A stretch of 39,799 bases of DNA, taken from NCBI GenBank assembly GCA_002279705.1, contig NCCO01000008.1, positions 1-39,799 of the forward strand. The letters are read 5' to 3'. Position numbers and translations under genes: made by a program. Below are positions 32,348-39,799 of this stretch, piece by piece (the stretch's first letter is position 1; every line of letters starts with the position of its first letter). The notes under the pieces were generated by a model, which made no database searches, was not told the origin of the DNA, and worked only from the letters and a program-made list of their open reading frames with translations. The stretch comes from Allobosea sp. 12-68-7. Lineage in GTDB: Bacteria; Pseudomonadota; Alphaproteobacteria; Rhizobiales; Beijerinckiaceae.

Positions 32348-33790
32348 CGCAGTGCCTCTTTGCCATCGGCCTGCGCCAATTGGGCATAGGCCAGGGTAAA
32401 TTCGTCGGCCAGGAGGGTGCGCATGGTCCGGTCGAGATCCGCGGCGATCCGCTCGTGAGCTTCGACATAGAGGTCCCAGAGCCGCGCGCGATCAGGCTTG
32501 CGCCCGAGCAGGCCCGGCTCCGCACCGTTCCCGATCTCGGTCGGCGACAGGCGAGCAATCAGAGCACCGAGCGCGTTCTGCATCGCCATCGCGGTGGCGA
32601 TCTCATGGGACTTGATGTCCTCGAAACACTGCCGAACCGCCTGGTCGATCGGCAAGTAACCCGGCTTGCCCTCAACCAGAACGCGCCGCAGCGCCTCGTC
32701 GCCGTCGCGAAAGAACTTGAACGGGTTGTTTTCCTGCGGGGCCAGGCGGGTCTGCTCGATCCGGAATTCGTCCTTCATCGACTTCCGCGCCGACAGAACC
32801 ATCACCAGCCCGGCCGCCATTTCGCGCAGCGCAGCGCCGAGTTCGCCGAGGAGCCGCTGGCGCGAGGCGGCGGGGATCGCGTCCAGATCGAGCCCGAGCG
32901 CCGACCAAAACGCCGCAGCATCAGAAGCCGGCAAACCAGAGGGGAGCCGTCTCGACGGGCGGAGGCGACAGGTCGATCGATGCGGCGCGCGCGATCGCGC
33001 GCTGGCGCAGCAAGGCGAGCGGATCGAGTGATGGCGAAGGCGCTCCAGGTGCATTCGCAGGCGGCCCAAGCGCGACGGAGGGCAGCGACGGCGCGGGAGA
33101 AACCGGCCATTGGGCCGGGGGGGGCGGCACGGACCGTCCGGGCGCGAGATCGCTGAAGTCGAAATCGTCCGGGATTAGTGTCGAAGCGGGAGATGACCGC
33201 TCGGCCGTCGGATTTTCCGGTGCCCCAAAGGCAGCTGTCATCGCCGACGCCGTTGATGACGGGACGGCCGACCCCATTGGATTGGCTCGGGCTGGTGGCG
33301 GCACCGGCAGACCAAAATCGATATCGGGCGGCAAGGCGAAGCCCGTCGCTGGCGCGCGCGCCGAGGCGGATGTGGCGGCCTGCGGCAAGGGTGAGGCGGC
33401 GAGCGGCACAAGGAGCGGCGCCGGCGGAGCCTGCCGAACGGGGGTCTCCGCCGCGACCGGCGGCAGCTCCTTGAGAACCGCCACCGACAACACGTAGTCG
33501 CCAATATAGAGCATATCACCATTCGTGAGCGCATGGCTCTGGTCGCGGCCGAGCGGGGCGTCCACCGTATTCACGTAGACACCGTTGGTACTGGTGTCGG
33601 TGACCACGAAGCCATGTCCATTATATGAAATCACGGCATGACGGGCCGAGAGCGTGTTGCTTGCGTTCGGCAAGGACCAGTCGCAGGAAGCGCTGCGGCC
33701 GATGGTGCCGCCGCTCGTTTCGAAAACGTGGCTCGACCGGTCTCCGAGCGTGCTGCGTTGTGTTCCGAGCACGGTCAGCAACAGTCTCAT
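32344..33790 (-). pseudogene. tagH: T6SS FHA-domain protein TagH/Fha, split by an apparent frameshift
   Basis: From the ATG at 33790 the frame encodes an FHA domain of about 95 residues (GTIGRSASCDWSLPN, LSARHAVISYNGHGFVVTD, STNGVYVN). Its phosphothreonine-binding Arg and Ser are in place. A long Pro/Ala linker then ends in VETAPLWFAGF and a stop at 32921-32923. The C-terminal TagH domain continues at once in the next frame (SDAAAFWSALGLDLDAI, MVLSARKSMKDEFRIEQTR, NNPFKFFRDGDEALRRVL) to a stop at 32344. One extra base around 32918-32935 explains the break. The full protein would be about 480 residues. Fha/TagH is the phospho-switch scaffold read by the kinase/phosphatase pair, so separation of the two halves would matter. 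The start at 33796 (two codons earlier) is equally in frame. Confidence 0.85.
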
Positions 33791-33908
33791 CCTCATCCCC
33801 GCCCAGCGCAACGACGGAAACGAAACCGCTCGCGTAACCGCGTCTTCGTTCCCCAAGCACGCGGATTTTTGCGATAGCCGGACAACAAAGATGTGACGGG
33901 CGAGGATC

Positions 33909-34889
33909 TCATATGACGAATTCGATCTCCGATGCAGGATCGGGATCGAGCCATCCCGACCAGCCCAGCCGCCATTCGCCCAACCGGGCGGGTGCAGCCT
34001 CGCCGGGCGCCAGAACATAGGCATGATCCCAGTCGCAGGGCTCTCGGATCGAAAGCCGGACCAGTTCCTGCAGCGTTCCGTGGGCCGGCTCACCAGGCAG
34101 CAAACTCTCGCATTGCGCCGCCGTCAGCGGTCCTAGTCGAATCCGGAATTTGCCCATGACGTCGCGCATGCTTTCGCCGCAGATCGTGCCGATGCCGAGT
34201 TCGCCATGGGCCGCCCCGAGGGTGAAACGGTCCTCCAGTGGGATGATGATCTCGCGCGGGACGAACTCCTCGATCGTGCAGGGAATGCCGAAGTAATGCC
34301 TGATGACGCCTGCCACGATCGGCGCGGAGTGGCTGTAGAGCGCCAGCGTTCCCGCATAGGGCAGCAGCAGCGCGCGGGCGGGCCGCGCCTCGTCCGCACT
34401 GGCGCCATACATGCCGAAAAGAGCGGTGACTGCGGCCGAGATCGCATCCGACGCACCCGGTACGTAGCGGCTGTGGTGGCGGTAGTGCTTCCAGACGCGA
34501 AACAGCAGCGCCAGCAGCCGATGGTTGAAGAAATCCGAGAAGTCCTTCAGTGCGCCGCTCTCTTCAGCAAAGATGATGCGCTCTGTGAAGGCCGGAGGCA
34601 GAGGCGAGGCCGGGCCGTGCAAGCCGAACAGATTGGCGACGACGACAACCGGATCGCCTGGGTCCTGCGGCAGTCTGACGGCCGCGACCTCCTCGGCCGG
34701 AAAGCCCAGGGTCGGATTGGCACGAAAGCGCACCGTCTCGCGGGAGGGCACGCCGGTCGCACCGATGCCGCCGGGCTGCGGGAACATCTCCTCGAGCCTG
34801 AGGCAGAGTTCGTAGAACTGGATCGCAGCCGCATCGAGCGGCTCGATCCGGCTCAGATCGCGCTCGTCGTCCCCGTTCGCAGCGGCCAT
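33909..34889 (-). CDS. tssG: T6SS baseplate protein TssG
   Basis: A 326-residue TssG (VasB/ImpH) protein. Conserved stretches are FYELCLRLEEMFP, RETVRFRANPTLGFPA, LFGLHGPASPLPPAFTERI, LKDFSDFFNHRLLALLFRVWKHYR split over residues around 115-140, and DRFTLGAAHGELGIGT. With TssF and TssE it forms the baseplate wedge. The ATG lies inside the end of tssF (37-base overlap), as is common for this pair. It is followed by a 118-base gap before the FHA gene. It appears complete. Confidence 0.94.
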   Translation of the reverse strand: MAAANGDDERDLSRIEPLDAAAIQFYELCLRLEEMFPQPGGIGATGVPSRETVRFRANPTLGFPAEEVAAVRLPQDPGDPVVVVANLFGLHGPASPLPPAFTERIIFAEESGALKDFSDFFNHRLLALLFRVWKHYRHHSRYVPGASDAISAAVTALFGMYGASADEARPARALLLPYAGTLALYSHSAPIVAGVIRHYFGIPCTIEEFVPREIIIPLEDRFTLGAAHGELGIGTICGESMRDVMGKFRIRLGPLTAAQCESLLPGEPAHGTLQELVRLSIREPCDWDHAYVLAPGEAAPARLGEWRLGWSGWLDPDPASEIEFVI

Positions 34890-36601
34890 CGGTAGTCGAC
34901 CTTGCTTTCTGAGCCCTGAATCGCGAAGCGGTGCAGGCTGTTGATGCTGGCATAGACGCTGAAGAACTGTTCGAGCACCGAGCCCAGCAGATAGAGTTCG
35001 GCCTCACCGCCGATCTTGCTCTCAGCGACGGACAGCGTGATCTTGCGCACGCGCACCGGCGTGCCGCGCAAAACCCCGTCCTCGATGCTCGAATCGAAGC
35101 GCTCGAGCGCCTCGAGCAGCAGTTCGAGCCGCCGGCGCGCCTGGCTGTCGTGGACGGCGCGAAAGTCATAGCTCGCGATGATCGTCCGCAGCGCGCCGAC
35201 ATCGACCATCGAGCCGAAATTGCGCGCCAGATTGGAGATCAGCCGCCAGAGCAGATTCTCACCGATCGGCGGCGGGGTCTGCGGCGTCACCGTCATGATG
35301 TTGGCGAAGGTGACGGTCGCCGGCGTGTCCGAGGTCGGCTGATCGATCGCGCCAATTGCGAGGCGTTCGGCCAACGCTCCATTGCTGCAGGTCAGAGCAA
35401 TCGAGATGATCTCGGCCGGCGGGTTCACCGCCTTGTCCAAGCGCGAAACGAAGGACAGATAATGGTCGACGCCGCGCCCCACCGTCGCTGGCCTGAGCCT
35501 CTCGCGGTAGAATGACGTCTGGACATCCGCGCCGGGGACGTCGTGGCGAAAGGCCTCGAAGGCATCGTATTCGAGCCGCTCGGGCCGGCCCTGGACATAG
35601 CCCGTGACCTTGTCGACGCTATAGATCGCAGCGCCGATCTGGCCGCCGGCCATGATCCGATACTCGCTGCGGGCACGGTCGATCCGCAGCGGATGGGCGT
35701 CATGCGCAAAGAGGTTGACGACGGGCGTACAGTTGAGCCGGATGTGGCCTTCCGTGATCCGGGTTTGGTCGGGGAACGGGCGGGAGAATTCGAATGTCAA
35801 CGTGACCTGACGTCCGGAGAATCGCGCGAGCGGGGCGAGATTGACGAGGTCGACGAACAGGAACTTCGCCGGAAAGGCGAGATACTCCTGGATATGGCGG
35901 AAGCCGATGAAGGCGTTGGCGGGATAGGGGAGCACGCCCTCGGTGTCATCGAAGCCGACGGGGCGGATCGAATCGGGAGGCAGGGTGAAGTTCTCTCCGC
36001 TTTCCGTCGTCGCCGTGATGCTCCTGAGCGACCGCGACAGCCACAGCAGCAGCGTGCGGCCCGTCTGCGGCTCGCGTTCGGTGTTGAAGAACAGCCGGAT
36101 GCGCCCGCCCTCGAGCGCCTGCAGCGTGCCACGTCCGACCGCCTGCAGCGTCAGCGAGAGGCGCGCCGAGGTCGGCCGGTTGTCGCTGTCGGTTTTCGCG
36201 ATGGTGAAGGGAAGGACATCGACGGGATAACAGGTGCGAAAGCGGCAGGACACGCCTTCGATCGGGCGTGATGCCAAGCCGGTGCCGGCCGCGACCCTCA
36301 CGCTGGTCTGGCCGCCACCGGCGGCCGGCGCGAAAGCGACCACGCTGAGCGGTGGCACCGGCCTCAGATAATGCGGCCAGAGCAGCCGGATCAGGCCATG
36401 GACCAGCTCCGGCATCTCGTCTTCGAGCTTCTGGCGCAGTCGCGCGACGAGGAAGGCGAAGCCTTCGAGCAGCCGCTCCACATCCGGGTCGTTGGCCTCA
36501 CGAGCGAGGAAGCCGGCCAGCTTGGGGTTGGCATGCGCGAACTCAGGCCCAAGCTCGCGCAGATAGGAGAGTTCGTCTTCGTAATAGGCGTTGAGGGACA
36601 C
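34853..36601 (-). CDS. tssF: T6SS baseplate protein TssF
   Basis: A 582-residue TssF (VasA/ImpG) protein. The start MSLNAYYEDELSYLRELG and the block FAHANPKLAGFLAREAND, then DPDVERLLEGFAFLVARLRQ, are diagnostic, as is LLWPHYLRPVPPLSVVAF. TssF makes up most of the baseplate wedge and contacts VgrG. It begins 4 bases after the tssE stop and ends inside tssG, so these genes are one transcript with coupled translation. Confidence 0.95.
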   Translation of the reverse strand: MSLNAYYEDELSYLRELGPEFAHANPKLAGFLAREANDPDVERLLEGFAFLVARLRQKLEDEMPELVHGLIRLLWPHYLRPVPPLSVVAFAPAAGGGQTSVRVAAGTGLASRPIEGVSCRFRTCYPVDVLPFTIAKTDSDNRPTSARLSLTLQAVGRGTLQALEGGRIRLFFNTEREPQTGRTLLLWLSRSLRSITATTESGENFTLPPDSIRPVGFDDTEGVLPYPANAFIGFRHIQEYLAFPAKFLFVDLVNLAPLARFSGRQVTLTFEFSRPFPDQTRITEGHIRLNCTPVVNLFAHDAHPLRIDRARSEYRIMAGGQIGAAIYSVDKVTGYVQGRPERLEYDAFEAFRHDVPGADVQTSFYRERLRPATVGRGVDHYLSFVSRLDKAVNPPAEIISIALTCSNGALAERLAIGAIDQPTSDTPATVTFANIMTVTPQTPPPIGENLLWRLISNLARNFGSMVDVGALRTIIASYDFRAVHDSQARRRLELLLEALERFDSSIEDGVLRGTPVRVRKITLSVAESKIGGEAELYLLGSVLEQFFSVYASINSLHRFAIQGSESKVDYRWPLRTGTTSAI

Positions 36602-36605
36602 GGCG

Positions 36606-37022
36606 TCAGCTCCGCAATCGCATTTGCCGGTCGCTGCCCAGCACCGTGTCGAATTTCATGGCCTCTCCGCCATCGCCGACGCGCACGACCGCGCTGACGG
36701 CGAAGGCGAAGTCACCCGGCCGGTCGACGTCGGGCAGCGGCCGGACGACGACCTGCGACAGGCGGGGCTCGAAGGTTTCGAGCTGCAGCTTCACCGCGCG
36801 CGCGATCGCGGGGATCGTCTCGGACGCCTCGCGCGAGATGTCGTTGAGATCGGGCATGCCGAAATCGGGCCTCGTCTCGCAGCAACCCTGCCGCGCGTTC
36901 AGAATGCGCCTGACATTGGCCAGAACGCTGTCGGCGACAGCCCATCGATCCATCTCGCCGCTGGCGACCGGAGGCGCATCCGTTGCGGCTTCCAGCCGTT
37001 CGAAGAGACTCCTCGAGGTCAT
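36606..37022 (-). CDS. tssE: T6SS baseplate protein TssE (gp25-like)
   Basis: A 138-residue gp25/lysozyme-like wedge protein. The opening SLFERLEAATDAP and the conserved SVLANVRRILNARQGCCETRPDFGMPDL region split over residues 32-60 match TssE; a late LSQVVVRPLPDVDRPGDFAF strand follows. TssE starts sheath assembly on the baseplate. It follows tssC after a 142-base gap that holds a strong hairpin, and tssF follows 4 bases later. Confidence 0.93.
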   Translation of the reverse strand: MTSRSLFERLEAATDAPPVASGEMDRWAVADSVLANVRRILNARQGCCETRPDFGMPDLNDISREASETIPAIARAVKLQLETFEPRLSQVVVRPLPDVDRPGDFAFAVSAVVRVGDGGEAMKFDTVLGSDRQMRLRS

Positions 37023-37115
37023 CGCCCTGCCCTTTCGCCGCCCGTGCCACCAGCCTCGACGACCGCGAGCCCATAAAGGCGAACGTTGCTGCGACCGGCG
37101 CGCCGGCGGCGTCGA

Positions 37116-37139
37116 GCCGGGCCCCTGACGGGGCCCGGC
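37116..37139 (-). terminator. Intergenic hairpin between tssC and tssE (attenuator or RNA stabiliser)
   Basis: A perfect 10-base GC stem, GCCGGGCCCC / GGGGCCCGGC, with loop TGAC lies 25 bases after the tssC stop. In the direction of transcription no T-run follows, so full intrinsic termination is unlikely. Such hairpins often protect upstream mRNA or cause partial termination, which would fit the need for far more sheath (TssB/C) than baseplate (TssE/F/G). Confidence 0.5.
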
Positions 37140-37164
37140 CCTGGCGACGTGGTGCCGACAGCTC

Positions 37165-38649
37165 TCACTGCTTGTCGAGCTTGCCCTTCAGGGAGAGCGT
37201 GAAATCGGCGCCCATATACTTGAAGTGCGGCACCACGGCCATCGCGACACGATACCAACCCGGCTCGCCCTCGACGTCCTCGACCCGGATCTCGGCCTTG
37301 CGCAGCGGCCTGCGGGAGCGGACCTCCGCCGACGGATTGTCCTGATCGGCGACATACTGGCTGATCCATTTGGAGAGCTCGTCCTGCAGCTCCTCGCGGC
37401 TCTTCCAGGAGCCGATGTTCTCCCGCTGCAGCACCTTGATGTAATGCGCCAGGCGGTTGATCATCATCATGTAGGGCAGCTGCGTGCCGAGCTTGTAGTT
37501 CAGCTCCGCCTGCTTGCCTTCGGGCGTATTGCCGAAGTTCTTCGGCTTCTGCACCGAATTCGCCGAGAAGAAGGCGGCATTGTCGCTGCCCTTGCGCATC
37601 GTCAGCGCGATGAAGCCCTGCTCGGCCAGCTCGTATTCACGACGGTCGGTGACCAGAACCTCGGTCGGCACCTTGGACTGGACCTGCCCCATCGATTCGA
37701 AGGTGTGGATCGGCAGGTTTTCGACCGCGCCGCCCGACTGCGGCCCGATGATGTTGGGGCACCAGCGATACTGTGCGAAGGAGTCCGTCAGACGCGTCGC
37801 GAAGGTATAGGCGGCATTGCCCCAGAGATAGCGATCGGTGTCACCGGCCGTCGTCTCCTGATAGTTGAACGACTTCACCGGCACGGTGTCGGGACCATAA
37901 GGCACGCGCAGCAGGAAGCGCGGCACGGTCAGCGCCAGATAGCGCGCATCCTCGGTTTCGCGGAAGGCGTTCCACTTGGCGTATTTCGGTCCCTCGAAGA
38001 TCGATTCCAGATCCTTGAGGTTGGCGATATCCTCGTATTTCTCGCAGCCGAACATCTTCGGGCCGGCCGAAGCGATGACCGGCGCATGCGAGATCGCGCC
38101 GACGCTCGACATGAACTGCATCAACTTGACGTCCTGCGGACCGGCAGACATCTCGTAATTGGCGACGACCGCACCATAGGGCTTGCCGCCGAACTGGCCG
38201 AACTCGGCCGAGTAGATGTGCTTGTAGAGGCCGGACTTGACGACCTCCGGGCTGTCTTCGAAATCCGCGAGAAGCTCGTCCTTCGAGGCGTTGAGCACCT
38301 CGATGCGGATGTTCTGGCGGAAATCCGTGCGATCGACGACGAATTTCAGTCCGCGCCAGGCCGATTCCAGCTTCTGGAACGACTCGTCGTGCAGGATCGT
38401 GTCGAGCTGCGCCGACATCTTCTGGTCGATCGTCGCCAGCATCTGGTCGATGACGGCGTTGTTGATCTTCTCGTCCTTGCGCGCCGGCTGCATCAGCTCG
38501 GCGATGAAGGCGGCGACGCCGCGGCGGGCGACGTCATAGCCCTCGTCGCTGGGCGCGAGCTTGGTCTCGCCCAGGATCTGGTCGAGGAGCGAGAGCTCGG
38601 TCGTGACGGTCTGAGCGTCGTCGGTCGTCTGAAGCTGCGGGTTGTTCAT
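37165..38649 (-). CDS. tssC: T6SS sheath large subunit TssC
   Basis: A 494-residue TssC (VipB/ImpC) protein. The N-terminus (LSLLDQILGETKLAPSD) and the blocks LESAWRGLKFVVDRTDF, SAEFGQFGGKPYGAVVANYE, NLKDLESIFEGPKYAKWNAF and LPYMMMINRLAHYIKVLQRE are all typical, as is the LRKAEIRVEDVEGEPGWYR end. It forms heterodimers with TssB that build the contractile sheath around the Hcp tube. It begins 25 bases after tssB. Complete. Confidence 0.97.
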   Translation of the reverse strand: MNNPQLQTTDDAQTVTTELSLLDQILGETKLAPSDEGYDVARRGVAAFIAELMQPARKDEKINNAVIDQMLATIDQKMSAQLDTILHDESFQKLESAWRGLKFVVDRTDFRQNIRIEVLNASKDELLADFEDSPEVVKSGLYKHIYSAEFGQFGGKPYGAVVANYEMSAGPQDVKLMQFMSSVGAISHAPVIASAGPKMFGCEKYEDIANLKDLESIFEGPKYAKWNAFRETEDARYLALTVPRFLLRVPYGPDTVPVKSFNYQETTAGDTDRYLWGNAAYTFATRLTDSFAQYRWCPNIIGPQSGGAVENLPIHTFESMGQVQSKVPTEVLVTDRREYELAEQGFIALTMRKGSDNAAFFSANSVQKPKNFGNTPEGKQAELNYKLGTQLPYMMMINRLAHYIKVLQRENIGSWKSREELQDELSKWISQYVADQDNPSAEVRSRRPLRKAEIRVEDVEGEPGWYRVAMAVVPHFKYMGADFTLSLKGKLDKQ

Positions 38650-38674
38650 GGCTGTTCCCTGCGTTTCCGGAGCA

Positions 38675-39178
38675 TCAGGTGGTCTTGTCCGGCGCCGGGC
38701 CGGTCAGTTCCTGGAGCAGGCGCTCGCGGGCACCTTCGTCCTCGAGCACGCTCTGAATGGCCTTGCGGAAGGCCGGCACATTGCCGAGCGGACCCTTCAT
38801 GGCGACGAGCGCCTCGCGGAGTTCGAGCAGCTTGCGCAGCTCAGGAACCTGCCTCGCGACCTGCTCCGGCTCGAAATCCTTCAGCTTGTTGAAAGACAGG
38901 TTGACCTTGACGTCGGGCGCATCGGCCGCGTCCTCGAGCTTGTTGCCGACCGAGAGATCCAGCTTGAGCTCGTGCCCTTTCAGCACGTCGTCGAAATTGT
39001 CCTTGTTGATGTCGGCGAGCGGGCGTTCCTCGACCGTGCGGTCGTCCGGCCGGCCGGTGAAATCGCCGACCATCAGGAGCTTGAGCGGCAGTTCGACCTC
39101 TTCCTTCACATTCCCGGTCGAGGGCTTGAACTTGATGTTGACGCGCTCTTTCGGAGCCACCGAAACTTCCTTCGCCAT
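38675..39178 (-). CDS. tssB: T6SS sheath small subunit TssB
   Basis: A 167-residue TssB (VipA/ImpB) protein from the ATG at 39178 (MAKEVSVAPKERVNIKF). Family blocks are ELPLKLLMVGDFTGRPDDR, ERPLADINKDNFDDVLKGH and LSFNKLKDFEPEQVARQVPE. A longer open frame to 39223 adds 15 unlike residues and was not used. It pairs with TssC in the sheath; its helix is the part ClpV acts on through TssC. It lies 48 bases after tssA. Confidence 0.96.
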   Translation of the reverse strand: MAKEVSVAPKERVNIKFKPSTGNVKEEVELPLKLLMVGDFTGRPDDRTVEERPLADINKDNFDDVLKGHELKLDLSVGNKLEDAADAPDVKVNLSFNKLKDFEPEQVARQVPELRKLLELREALVAMKGPLGNVPAFRKAIQSVLEDEGARERLLQELTGPAPDKTT

Positions 39179-39226
39179 CTCAATTCTCCCCAGCTTTCCG
39201 ACGGTTTGCGTCGGGCCAAACACTCG

Positions 39227-39799
39227 TCAGCGAAACAGTCTCGCAGCCGTCGCGAGGTCGAGGCGGACGAGGCGCAGCCTCGTCTCCTCCAAGGCGTTCC
39301 TGCGGCGCTCCTCGACGACCAGACGCGGCGCATCGGCATGGGTCAGCGCCCGGAAGCGAAGTTCGGCGACCTGAACGGCCAACGATCAGCCCGACATCGA
39401 GGCAGAAGCGGGCCTGAGCGATCTGGCGCAACAGACGGGCACGACCACCGATCTCGCCGCGGGTGAGTCCCGCCAGCATCTCGATGGCATCGGGCGCCTT
39501 GCCGCCGGCGACCAGCGCGCGGGCCTCCGCGACGACCCGGTCCAGCGGGTCGCTCGTTGCTGTCGTCCCGCCACCGCCGCCATTTTCGGCGATCCAGTCG
39601 CGGGTCGCCGGATCGGCGAAGGGCTTGCCGTCGGAGAAGCTGAAACCGAGCAGCGCCGGGAAGCGCCGGAACAGCAGGTTCATCGCGCCGGCGACCGTCG
39701 CCTGCGCATCGGCATGCGCGGGGCCGAGCGTCGCCAGGATCTCCGCCGTCAGGCGATGACCCTCGAACCAGAAGGGCGCCGTCCAGACCAGATCGTTGA
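39227..39799 (-). pseudogene. tssA: T6SS protein TssA, C-terminal part, frameshifted and cut by the window edge
   Basis: From the right edge the frame reads APFWFEGHRLTAEILATLG, MNLLFRRFPALLGFSFSDG and RARLLRQIAQARFCLDVGLIV, typical of the TssA C-terminal part. After LIV the same frame becomes unlike anything in the family. The next frame carries on at once as AVQVAELRFRALTHADAP, VVEERRRNALEETRLRLV and RLDLATAARLFR, then a stop at 39227-39229. One extra base near 39378-39388 (around ATCGTTGGCC) explains this. TssA caps the growing sheath and primes baseplate assembly; here only the last 40 or so residues are displaced. The N-terminal ImpA domain lies outside the window. As the first visible gene it probably leads the main T6SS operon. 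Confidence 0.85.

Noticed and set aside
32918..32926. TTC TGA T as a programmed +1 site in tagH
   Set aside because: The P-site tRNA could not re-pair well with TCT, and no internal Shine-Dalgarno is evident; an indel is simpler.
1..39799. CRISPR arrays, tRNA or rRNA genes, integrase/att sites marking an island
   Set aside because: No regularly spaced repeats, cloverleaf or rRNA sequence, and no phage-type integrase seen. The IS scar alone does not define an island.

Overview
The window is GC-rich DNA with dense coding on both strands. Protein sequence and gene order point to an alphaproteobacterium, most likely of the Hyphomicrobiales (Bosea/Methylobacterium/Rhizobium-like); genus cannot be settled from sequence alone. 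There are no rRNA or tRNA genes, no CRISPR array and no replication origin, and no gene-free stretch longer than about 300 bases.

Layout. (1) 1-1260 is a scar: the start of a minus-strand IS3-family element, an internally deleted and chimeric IS3 transposase on the plus strand, and a DUF6894 gene broken by an early stop. (2) 1353-4294 (minus) is a two-gene unit: a class-III-fold Orn/Lys/Arg decarboxylase and a GNAT acetyltransferase. (3) 4430-12236 (plus) is a tightly packed acyl-metabolism operon: FabI-like reductase, DUF3141 (PHA-synthase-like) protein, MaoC-phosphotransacetylase fusion, acetate kinase, 3-hydroxybutyryl-CoA dehydrogenase and an alpha/beta hydrolase. A good Pho-box candidate lies in front of it, which suggests induction by phosphate starvation. 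(4) 12285-14530 is a compact regulatory module: HATPase (RsbW-like) and STAS (RsbV-like) on the minus strand, divergent from a coiled-coil protein and a ParA/MinD-type ATPase on the plus strand. (5) 14534 to the right edge, all on the minus strand, is a type VI secretion system (T6SS). In transcription order it reads tssA-tssB-tssC-tssE-tssF-tssG-tagH(FHA)-tssJ-tssK-tssL-tssM-tagF-pppA-ppkA-like kinase-vgrG-unknown-hcp-clpV-sigma54 activator-second kinase.

How it works together. Sheath (TssBC), baseplate (TssEFGK), membrane complex (TssJLM), tube (Hcp), spike (VgrG) and recycling ATPase (ClpV) are all present. Kinase, phosphatase, FHA protein and TagF make up the known threonine-phosphorylation control circuit of T6SS, and a second kinase lies at the far end. 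hcp is its own unit, with a near-consensus -24/-12 promoter and a strong intrinsic terminator; the sigma54 activator encoded downstream of clpV is the obvious candidate driver. No PAAR protein, recognisable effector/immunity pair or effector adaptor is visible.

Most important oddity: three T6SS genes (tssA, tagH, tssL) are each split by an apparent single frameshift although homologous reading continues in another frame. The system is therefore either decaying in this strain or the sequence carries indel errors. Other points of interest are the Pho-box-linked PHA-like/Pta/Ack operon, a Pta fusion whose MaoC domain has Asn where the catalytic Asp is expected, a short VgrG lacking a needle extension, and the STAS/HATPase/coiled-coil/ParA module beside the T6SS.
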